Shown piece by piece: positions 29,417 to 36,195 of a DNA stretch of 57,407 bases. Origin of the DNA: UBA2231 sp964415175 (GTDB taxonomy: Bacteria; Elusimicrobiota; Elusimicrobia; Elusimicrobiales; UBA9959); NCBI GenBank assembly GCA_964415175.1, contig CAYPYG010000018.1:1-57407 (forward strand). Direction: 5' to 3'. A program made the translations under genes and the position numbers. The notes beneath the pieces are model-generated. The model saw only the letters and a list, made by a program, of their open reading frames with translations, did not search any database and was not told the origin of the DNA. Each line of letters begins with the position of its first letter. The first letter of the stretch is position 1.

Positions 29417-30743
29417 GGACCACCCTGTTCCGTCCTTCTTTCTTGGCGCGGTAGAGGCGTTCGTCGGCCACGCGCACGAGCTGGCTGGGGACGGCGGCCT
29501 CGGCGGGGAACTCGGCCACGCCGAAACTGACCGTGACGCCGGCCGGCGCGCCGCCGAAACTGAAAGGCTGGGCCTCCACCGCCCGCCGCAGTTCCTCGGC
29601 CGCGGCCGCGGCTTCGGCCTTGGCGACGCCGGGCAGTATGACGGCGAACTCCTCGCCTCCGTAGCGGGCCGCCAGGTCCACGGCGCGCACGCGGCCGGCT
29701 ATCACCGCCGCCACCGTCTTGAGCACGTGGTCGCCGGCCTGGTGGCCGAAGCGGTCGTTGTAGCTCTTGAAATGATCGATGTCGGAGAGCAGCACGGAGA
29801 AGGGGACCTTGCTGCGCGCCGCGCGCAGGATCTCCTCCTCCAGGCGGGTCTGGAAGGCGCGGTGGGTGTAGAGGCCGGTCAGGGCGTCGCGCACGGCCAG
29901 CTCGCCGACGCGCTCGTAAAGGTAGAGGTTCTCCGTGGCCACGCCGGCTATGGCGGCCAGCAGCTCCACGGCGCGCAGGTCCTCGGTGCCGAAGCGCTCC
30001 GGGCGCTGGGAGGAAAGGCGGATGAAACCGGCGGTGGAGCCGAAATGCGGGAGCGGCACCACCATGGCCGAGCGCTCCCCGGCGGAGAAGTCGCGCGCGG
30101 AGAAGCGGTTGTCGGAGGCGGAATCCCGGACCAGCAGCGAGACCTTGCGTTCGGCCGACCAGGCCTCGAGCGGGTCGCGCGGCGCGCCGGGGACCAGGTC
30201 CACGGAGGCGTCGAAGAACTGGTCCTTGACCAGCTGCCCGAGGCGGGACTTTATCTCCTCGGGCGAGGCGGAAGCCGAAAGGTGCTGTATGGACGAGGAA
30301 AGGCCGGACTGGAACTTGATGCGGTCGAGCAGCCTCTTCTTATGCGACTCGTAACGGGCCAGTTCCTCTTCCAGCGCCTTCAGCCGGCGGGAACTCTCGG
30401 CCAGGGCCCCCTCGGCGCGCAGCGAGGCGTCCTTCCTGGCGTCCTCCACGTGCTGCGTCAGCCAGGCGAAACCCAGCAGCGCCGCCATCTCCAGGAACAT
30501 CAGCAGCGAACGCTGCACCTGCAGGTCCTGCCAGGCGAAGCGCGGCAGCACGAAGCCGGCCGCGGCGCAGAGGAAGGCCAGCAGGAACTTTATGTCCCTG
30601 TCCTCGTGCGCGAGGGACAGGAAGACGAAGCCGTAAAGCGGGTAGACGGCCAGCGCCGAGGCGGGTTCCAGCGCCAGCGCGGCGGAGACGGCCGCGAAGA
30701 GGGTCAGCGCCAGCGTTATCCTGAGGGGCCTGCTCTTCATCAT
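29409..30743 (-). CDS. membrane diguanylate cyclase (GGDEF) with GAF domain
   Basis: A 444-residue protein with several N-terminal hydrophobic segments (residues about 5-120), a short coiled coil (SSRRLKALEEELARYESHKK), a GAF-like sensor near 150-270 and a C-terminal GGDEF domain. The domain begins VRDALTGLYTHRAFQ and has ARYGGEEFAVILP near residue 361. An RAVD at the I-site position suggests normal feedback by cyclic di-GMP, unlike its downstream partner. It heads the five-gene operon. TAGAAT lies 12 nt before the ATG at 30743 and TATAAA still closer, so the 5' leader is very short. The next codon is also ATG. Confidence 0.86.
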   Translation of the reverse strand: MMKSRPLRITLALTLFAAVSAALALEPASALAVYPLYGFVFLSLAHEDRDIKFLLAFLCAAAGFVLPRFAWQDLQVQRSLLMFLEMAALLGFAWLTQHVEDARKDASLRAEGALAESSRRLKALEEELARYESHKKRLLDRIKFQSGLSSSIQHLSASASPEEIKSRLGQLVKDQFFDASVDLVPGAPRDPLEAWSAERKVSLLVRDSASDNRFSARDFSAGERSAMVVPLPHFGSTAGFIRLSSQRPERFGTEDLRAVELLAAIAGVATENLYLYERVGELAVRDALTGLYTHRAFQTRLEEEILRAARSKVPFSVLLSDIDHFKSYNDRFGHQAGDHVLKTVAAVIAGRVRAVDLAARYGGEEFAVILPGVAKAEAAAAAEELRRAVEAQPFSFGGAPAGVTVSFGVAEFPAEAAVPSQLVRVADERLYRAKKEGRNRVVHA

Positions 30744-30786
30744 CTTTATAGATGGATTCTACAACTTTGGCGGGGACTTATCTAAT

Positions 30787-30814
30787 GAAAAAGCCCCCGC
30801 GGCGGCGGGGGCCT
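30787..30814 (-). terminator. terminator of the metallo-beta-lactamase-fold gene
   Basis: Stem GCCCCCGC/GCGGGGGC with a 4-nt loop, followed on the minus strand by a run of five T. It separates this gene from the GGDEF operon downstream. Confidence 0.75.
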
Positions 30815-30834
30815 TTACGGGGCCGGGCCCGGGC

Positions 30835-31773
30835 TCAGCGCAGCGGGACGCCGCTGAGCTGCTGGTAGGCCTGCGATTCGGGCGAGGGAACGGTCATCTC
30901 GGCCAGTTCCTCGGCGCTTATCGGGGTGATCGTGTAGGGCAGCGGGGCCACGATGGTCTTCTCGCCGCGGCCGGGGGCCGGGATGGTCATCATCAGGTTG
31001 CCGTCCTGCGTGCCGTAGACGGTGGCGCCGGCGCCCTGCAGGCGCACCAGCGCGTCCGCGTGCGGGTGGCCGTAATTATTGCCGACGCCGTAGGAGATTA
31101 TCGCGTGCACGGGCTTGACGCGCTCGAGGAACTTGGGCGAGGAGGAATAGGACGAGCCGTGATGCGGGACCTTGAGGATCTGCGACTCGAGCCCCGACTT
31201 GAACATGCGGGTTATGGCATTCTCCTGCGCGGCCTCGATGTCGCCGGTGGTCAGCAGGGCGGTACCGTTGTAGTAGAAGCGCAGGACGATAGAGCAATTA
31301 TTGATGGCGCTGGAATCCCTGGTCTTTATCTCCTCGGAGCAGGTGCTGAGGACCTTGACCGTGACCTTGGGATCCCAGTTAAGGTTCTGGCCGATCTCGG
31401 GGAAATGGACCTTGGCGGACTGGGCGGCGGCCAGCTCGCGCAGGTTATTGTCTCCCACCGCGTTGAGGTTCTCCAGGCGGCTGTCGTAAAAATTCTGCAC
31501 CTCGAAATACTGGAAGACTTTCTTGAGGCCGCGGTAATGATCGCTGTGCGGATGGGTCAGGACGACATGGTCTATCCTGCGCACGCCTTTGGCCATCAGG
31601 AACTCGCGCACCGGCAGCGAGGAGGGGCCGCCGTCTATCAGCACATTGGAGCCGCCCGGCAGCTCTATGTAGGTCGCGTCGCCCTGGCCGACGTTCAGGA
31701 AATACACGTTGAGCTGCGCCCAGCCGGAAAGCGGGAGGAAGAGCAGCGAAAGCAGTATCGCGAACTTGCGCAT
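30835..31773 (-). CDS. secreted metallo-beta-lactamase-fold protein (ComEC C-domain type)
   Basis: A 312-residue exported protein: signal peptide MRKFAILLSLLFLPLSGWAQ, then a hydrolase domain like the C-terminal part of ComEC/Rec2. Metal-binding motifs are VGQGDATYIELP, LTHPHSDHYRGL (HxHxDH-type), TTGDIE and VPHHGSSYSSS. Stand-alone exported members may act as nucleases or phosphodiesterases; the substrate here is unknown. The start is taken as ATG 31773 because GGAG lies 6 nt before it and a signal peptide follows directly. An in-frame ATG at 31806 would bury the signal. It is a single-gene unit with its own terminator. Confidence 0.8.
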   Translation of the reverse strand: MRKFAILLSLLFLPLSGWAQLNVYFLNVGQGDATYIELPGGSNVLIDGGPSSLPVREFLMAKGVRRIDHVVLTHPHSDHYRGLKKVFQYFEVQNFYDSRLENLNAVGDNNLRELAAAQSAKVHFPEIGQNLNWDPKVTVKVLSTCSEEIKTRDSSAINNCSIVLRFYYNGTALLTTGDIEAAQENAITRMFKSGLESQILKVPHHGSSYSSSPKFLERVKPVHAIISYGVGNNYGHPHADALVRLQGAGATVYGTQDGNLMMTIPAPGRGEKTIVAPLPYTITPISAEELAEMTVPSPESQAYQQLSGVPLR

Positions 31774-31903
31774 GGTGACTCCGGGCCTGCCAGGATGATA
31801 AGTCATGATATAGTGTAGGCGACGGCCCTCGCCCGGGAAAGGGCCAAAGGGCCTACGAGGGCCCAGCCTCCCGGCCGGTCCGCCGGCCGGGGAAAAGCGG
31901 GCT

Positions 31904-32914
31904 TCAGTTAAGCAGGGGAACGGCCCTTACCGCCAGCCAGTAGCAGGCGGCCGAGATCGCGGCCGAGGCGGGGATGGTTATGATCCAGGCCCAGACTATG
32001 TTGCCGGCCACGCCCCATTTCACGGCCTTTATGTTCTTCAGCGTGCCGACGCCGACTATCGCGCCGGTGATGGTATGGGTCGTGCTTATCGGCACCCCTA
32101 TGGCGGAGGCGCCGAAGAGGACCAGCGAAGCGGCGCCCTCGGCGCAGAAGCCGTCGACCGGGCGCAGCTTGGAGAGTTTGTGCCCCATCGTCTTGACTAT
32201 GCGCCAGCCGCCGCTCATCGTGCCCAGCGCTATCGCGCCGTGCGCGGAGAGCACTATCCAGAGCGGGATATGGAACTCCTCCCCGAGGTAACCGGCGCTG
32301 AACAGCAGACCGGCCATGATGCCCATCGTCTTCTGCGCGTCGTTGCCGCCGTGGCCCAGGCTGTAGAGGGCCGCCGACACGAGCTGGCCCTTGCGGAACC
32401 AGTGGTCCACCTTGGAGGGCGTCTGCCGGGCGAAGAGGTTATAGACCACCGCGCCGAGCCCGATGCCCAGCAGCATGCCGACCATGGGCGAGATGAAGAT
32501 GAACGCCACCGTCTTCATTATGCCCTTCATCACCAGCGCGGCCGGCCCGGCCTTGACCAGCGCCGCGCCTATCAGGCCGCCGACCAGCGCGTGCGAGGAG
32601 CTCGACGGGATGCCGAAGAACCAGGTGATGAGGTTCCAGCTGCAGGCGCCCGTCAGCGCGCCGAAGATGATGTAGCTGTCCACCTGGCCGATATCGACGA
32701 TGCCCTTGCCCAGCGTATTGGCCACGTGCAGGCCGAAGACGGCGAAGGCGATGAAGTTGAAGAAGGCGGCCCAGAGCACCGCGTACTTAGGGGAGAGAAC
32801 GCGGGTCGCCACGATGGTGGCTATCGAGTTGGCGGCGTCGTGGAAGCCGTTCAGGAAGTCGAAGAACAGCGCCAGCCCGATCAGGAAGATCACCGCCAGG
32901 AACACGCTATCCAT
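31904..32914 (-). CDS. pit: PiT-family inorganic phosphate transporter
   Basis: A 336-residue inner-membrane carrier that takes up phosphate (or metal phosphate) with a cation. The PiT signatures are GFHDAANSIATIVATRVL near the N-terminus and GGNDAQKTMGIMAGLL in the second half, with GVPISTTHTITGAIVG and IPSSSSHALVGGLIG as the paired inverted repeats. It starts inside the end of the DUF47 gene (8-bp overlap), an arrangement common for PiT-DUF47 pairs. The promoter is the one before the DUF47 gene. Confidence 0.93.
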   Translation of the reverse strand: MDSVFLAVIFLIGLALFFDFLNGFHDAANSIATIVATRVLSPKYAVLWAAFFNFIAFAVFGLHVANTLGKGIVDIGQVDSYIIFGALTGACSWNLITWFFGIPSSSSHALVGGLIGAALVKAGPAALVMKGIMKTVAFIFISPMVGMLLGIGLGAVVYNLFARQTPSKVDHWFRKGQLVSAALYSLGHGGNDAQKTMGIMAGLLFSAGYLGEEFHIPLWIVLSAHGAIALGTMSGGWRIVKTMGHKLSKLRPVDGFCAEGAASLVLFGASAIGVPISTTHTITGAIVGVGTLKNIKAVKWGVAGNIVWAWIITIPASAAISAACYWLAVRAVPLLN

Positions 32915-33530
32915 GCTTCACCAGTATCGCCTCGATGGTCTTGGCCACGTGCTCGCAGGTGTCGAGCGCGCCCTCGGCGGTCTCGTAGAGCTCCTTCCAC
33001 TTGATGACCTGCACCGGGTCCTTCTCCTCGTCGAAGAGGCGGCCGATGGCCTTCTCGCGCACCGCGTCGCCCAGGTTCTCCAGGCGGTTCACCTCTATGC
33101 AGTAGTCCACCACGCGGCGCTGGCGCTTCATGTCAGGCATGGCCTTGACGGCGCCGGCCAGGGCCGCGGTGGCCTGGTCTATGAGGTCTATGAACCGGGC
33201 GAAGTCCTTGTCGCGGGGGTCGAGCTTATAGAGCCTGACGCGGCCGGCCATGGCGTTGAGCAGGTCCAGCACGTCGTCGAGCGTATTGGCCAGGCTGTAG
33301 ATGTCCTCGCGGTCTATCGGAGTGATGAAGGTGCGGTTGAGCATGTCCGTGATCTCGTGCAGCAGGGCGTCGCCCTCGTGCTCGAGCTCGCGGATGTTCT
33401 TAACCTCGGCCTCGTCCAGGACGCCGTCCTTTATGGCCTTCTTGAAGAACTCGGCGGCCTTCATCAGGTTCTCGGCCTGCAGGCTCAGGAAATCGAAGAA
33501 TTTCATCTCTTTGGGCACGAAGCTTACCAT
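32907..33530 (-). CDS. DUF47 (PhoU-like) partner of the phosphate transporter
   Basis: A 207-residue all-helical protein of the DUF47/PhoU-like family, usually encoded with PiT transporters and thought to control their activity. Typical features are KFFDFLSLQAENLMKAA, IRELEHEGDALLHEITDMLNRTFITPIDREDIYSLANTLDDVLD (the metal-binding E-x-x-x-D/D-x-x-x-D pattern) and VNRLENLGDAVREKAIG. AAGGAGAG precedes the ATG at 33530. The promoter TATACT is at 33567 with a likely Pho box upstream. Confidence 0.9.
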   Translation of the reverse strand: MVSFVPKEMKFFDFLSLQAENLMKAAEFFKKAIKDGVLDEAEVKNIRELEHEGDALLHEITDMLNRTFITPIDREDIYSLANTLDDVLDLLNAMAGRVRLYKLDPRDKDFARFIDLIDQATAALAGAVKAMPDMKRQRRVVDYCIEVNRLENLGDAVREKAIGRLFDEEKDPVQVIKWKELYETAEGALDTCEHVAKTIEAILVKHG

Positions 33531-33566
33531 GGCACTCTCCTTGGGCTGTCCGTTTTACTCCGGAAT

Positions 33567-33572
33567 AGTATA
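33567..33572 (-). promoter_or_regulatory. -10 box of the DUF47-pit operon
   Basis: TATACT on the minus strand, about 36 nt before the ATG, leaving a short leader with AAGGAGAG. The -35 zone overlaps the third repeat of the Pho box. Confidence 0.55.
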
Positions 33573-33593
33573 GCGGAGGCGCATCAAGGCGCC

Positions 33594-33620
33594 TTAAAGA
33601 GCGTGTAAAATCCGGGTAAA
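33594..33620 (-). promoter_or_regulatory. putative Pho box (three repeats at 11-bp spacing)
   Basis: On the minus strand TTTAC, TTTAC and TTTAA start at 33620, 33609 and 33598, exactly 11 bp apart. Tandem short repeats of 11-bp period just before the -10 are the usual PhoB/PhoP binding arrangement. The site lies between the phoR stop and the DUF47-pit promoter. Confidence 0.55.
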
Positions 33621-33622
33621 TT

Positions 33623-35392
33623 TCAGGCCGGCAGGGTGAACCAGAAAGCGGAGCCGCGGCCCTCTTCCGATTCGACGCCGACGGAGCCGCCGTGGAGCTC
33701 CACGGCGTGCTTGACGATGGAAAGCCCGAGGCCGGTGCCGCCCAGCTCGCGCGAGCGCGCCTTGTCGACGCGGTAGAAACGCTCGAAAACGCGGGGCAGC
33801 GAGTCGGCCGGGATGCCGGGGCCGGTATCGGCCACGGTCACTCTGACGCGGCCGGTCTCTTCCGAGGCGGAGAGCGTCACCGAGCCGCCGTCGGGAGTGA
33901 ACTTGAAGGCGTTGTCGAGCAGGTTGGAGAGGGCCTGCTCCAGTCCTTTCCGGTCGGCCCGCACCTGGAGCGAGGGGGATACCCTGTTCTCGAAGGAGAT
34001 CCTTTTGCCTTTGAAGGCCGGCAGCAGGGAGCGGTGGACCTCCTCCGCCAGTCCCCGCAGCGGGAGGCCGGAGAGTTCCAGACGCACGGCGGCGGACTCG
34101 AGGCTGGAGAGCCTGAGCAGATCGTCGACCAGCGCTTCCAGCCGGGAGGCCTGCCGCAGCACGGACTCCAGGAATTCGCCGCGGTGTTCCCGGTCGTCCA
34201 CGGCGCCGCCGAGCAGGGTCTCCACGCTGCCCTTTATGGCCGTCAAAGGGGTCTTGAGCTCGTGGGAGACGTTGGCGACGAAATCCTTGCGCAGCCGCTC
34301 CACCTTCTTGAGCTCGCTGACGTCGTGCGCCACCAGCACGCAGCCTTTCACCTTCCCCCCCTCCAGCACCGGGGCGGCGTTCACTTTCAATTCGGCCGGC
34401 CGGCCGGCGGCCGGGGCGGAGTCGCGGGAGGCGGGACGGCCGGAGACCAGCGCCTCCAGCGCCGCCTCCTCGAAACCGGTGCCGCCGAAAACGTCGAGCA
34501 TCCGCCGGCCGGCCGCCGCGCCGGGTTTCAGGCCGGCCAGCCTTTCGGCGGCGGGGTTCATGGCCTTTATGACGCCGCGGCCGTCGGTAAGCACCAGCGC
34601 TTCCGACATGTTCTCCAGCACGGCCTCCACTTCCCTCTTGCCGGCCGAAAGCTCCCCCATCTTGCGGGCCAGGTCCTCCGCCATGGAGTTGAGCGTCTCG
34701 GCCAGGAGCCGGAGCTCGCCGGAAGCCGGGACCTCCGCCCTGTATTCGAGATCGCCGGCGGCGAAACGCTTAGAGGCCCGTATGATCCCGCCGAAGGGGC
34801 TGGAAAGGAAGTGGATGAGCCAGAGCCCGAGCAGGACCGCCAGGACGGCGGAGACGGCCGCGGCCTCCGCCACGCTGCGGCGTATGGCGGCCAGTTGTCT
34901 CTCGACTCCGGCCAGCGGCACCGCCAGCCTGATGATCCCGGTCTGCCGCCCTTTTTCCAGGGCCGGGCGCGCGAAGTAGAACATTTCGCCTTCGAGGGTG
35001 TCCGAGCGGCGCAGGGCGCGTCCCTGCGAGCCGGCCAGGGCGGCGGCCACCTCGGGCCTGGCGGCGTGGTTATCCATGCCGGCCGGGGCGCCGCCCGGAA
35101 GTCCGGAATCGGCGAGCACCCTTCCCCTCATGTCTATGAAAGTGACCCGTTCGTCCAGCCTGCGGCCGAGCTCCGCCGCCAGCGGCGGCAGCGCGCGGGG
35201 GCCGGCGGCGCCGAAACCGTCCGCCGGGAGCCGGCTCTCGATGAGAACGGCCTGCGCGGAAAGGGCCGCTTCCAGCCGCGCCAGGGATTCCTTCTCCAGG
35301 CGGCCGTCGGCAAGCCAGGCGGCGAGACCGAGCGAGAAGAAAACCACCGTGAGGCAGGAGGCCAGCAGGCGGAACTTGAGCGTCTTGAGCAT
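33623..35392 (-). CDS. phoR: PhoR-like sensor histidine kinase
   Basis: A 589-residue membrane kinase. There are two transmembrane segments (residues about 5-25 and 174-197) around a periplasmic domain, then HAMP (about 198-250), PAS (about 260-350, with EAVLENMSEALVLTDGRGVI), and HisKA with FVANVSHELKTPLTAIKGS, phospho-acceptor His near 375. The HATPase domain has NLLDNAFKFTPDGG near 490, DTGPGIP and GTGLGLSIVKHAVELHGG. PAS plus HAMP in this order is the PhoR pattern. Its ATG follows the regulator's TAA directly. Context with phoB and pit supports phosphate sensing. Confidence 0.85.
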   Translation of the reverse strand: MLKTLKFRLLASCLTVVFFSLGLAAWLADGRLEKESLARLEAALSAQAVLIESRLPADGFGAAGPRALPPLAAELGRRLDERVTFIDMRGRVLADSGLPGGAPAGMDNHAARPEVAAALAGSQGRALRRSDTLEGEMFYFARPALEKGRQTGIIRLAVPLAGVERQLAAIRRSVAEAAAVSAVLAVLLGLWLIHFLSSPFGGIIRASKRFAAGDLEYRAEVPASGELRLLAETLNSMAEDLARKMGELSAGKREVEAVLENMSEALVLTDGRGVIKAMNPAAERLAGLKPGAAAGRRMLDVFGGTGFEEAALEALVSGRPASRDSAPAAGRPAELKVNAAPVLEGGKVKGCVLVAHDVSELKKVERLRKDFVANVSHELKTPLTAIKGSVETLLGGAVDDREHRGEFLESVLRQASRLEALVDDLLRLSSLESAAVRLELSGLPLRGLAEEVHRSLLPAFKGKRISFENRVSPSLQVRADRKGLEQALSNLLDNAFKFTPDGGSVTLSASEETGRVRVTVADTGPGIPADSLPRVFERFYRVDKARSRELGGTGLGLSIVKHAVELHGGSVGVESEEGRGSAFWFTLPA

Positions 35393-36076
35393 TTATTCGA
35401 AGCGGTAACCGAAGTTCTTCACCGTTATGATGCGGGCGCCTTCGCCCTTCAGCTTGCGGCGCAGCGTGCCGACGTGCACGTCCACGGTGCGGGTCTCCAG
35501 TTCCAGCGCGGCGCCCATCCCCCAGGCCTTTTCCAGCAGGGCCTCGCGCGAGAGGACCCTGCCGCCCGCGTCCACCAGCGCGCGCAGCAGCGCGAACTCC
35601 TTGGCGGTCAGGTCGACCGGCCGGCCTTTGAGGGTGACCAGGACCCGGCCGAAATCTATCTCCAGCGCGCCGTCCTTGAACCGCTCCTCCGCGGCCAGCG
35701 CCTCGGAAGACCGCCGCAGGACGGCCTTGACCCGGGCCAGCAGTTCCTTCACGGCGAAGGGCTTGGTGACGTAATCGTCGGCGCCCAGTTCCAGGCCCAC
35801 TATCTTGTCGGTCTCCTCGGACCTGGCGGTCAGCATGATGACCGGCAGGCGGGCCGTTCTCCGGTCGAAGCGCAGGCGCCGGAGCACCTCGGTGCCGTCG
35901 AGCTCCGGCAGCATGACGTCCAGCAGGACCAGGTCCGGCCGCTCCTTCGAGGCCAGCTCGACGGCGGCCGGGCCGTCGTAGGCCAGCAGCGTGGAGTAGC
36001 CCTCTTTCCGGAGATTGTAGTCCAGCATCCTGGAGATGTCCCTCTCGTCCTCCACGATCAGTATCCGCCTGGGCAT
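35393..36076 (-). CDS. phoB: PhoB-like response regulator (OmpR family)
   Basis: A 227-residue two-domain regulator. The receiver starts RRILIVEDERDISRML, with the phospho-acceptor in DLVLLDVMLPELDG, TARSEE and YVTKPFAVKELLARVKA. The winged-helix output has LTAKEFALLRALVDAGGRVLSREALLEKAW and TVDVHVGTLRRKLKGEGARIITVKNFGYRFE. The start is ATG 36076; the frame extends to 36112, but the earlier codons do not fit the family. TGCTATCAT, an extended -10, ends 7 nt before this ATG, so the message is probably leaderless. Confidence 0.88.
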   Translation of the reverse strand: MPRRILIVEDERDISRMLDYNLRKEGYSTLLAYDGPAAVELASKERPDLVLLDVMLPELDGTEVLRRLRFDRRTARLPVIMLTARSEETDKIVGLELGADDYVTKPFAVKELLARVKAVLRRSSEALAAEERFKDGALEIDFGRVLVTLKGRPVDLTAKEFALLRALVDAGGRVLSREALLEKAWGMGAALELETRTVDVHVGTLRRKLKGEGARIITVKNFGYRFE

Positions 36077-36083
36077 GGCTAAC

Positions 36084-36089
36084 ATGATA
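36084..36089 (-). promoter_or_regulatory. extended -10 for a leaderless phoB transcript
   Basis: TATCAT preceded by TGC (extended -10), 7 nt before the ATG at 36076. Confidence 0.5.
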
Positions 36090-36182
36090 GCAACGCCGGC
36101 GAGGCGCGGCAATAGCCCGGAAAGAACGCGGCGGCTCCGGCGCGAAAATAGCGCGCCGACGGGCGCCGCGCCCCGTTTTTTG

Positions 36183-36188
36183 TAGAAT
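36183..36188 (+). promoter_or_regulatory. -10 box for a leaderless PEP-synthase-like gene
   Basis: TAGAAT 7 nt before ATG 36196; no ribosome site. Confidence 0.5.
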
Positions 36189-36195
36189 TATGCCC

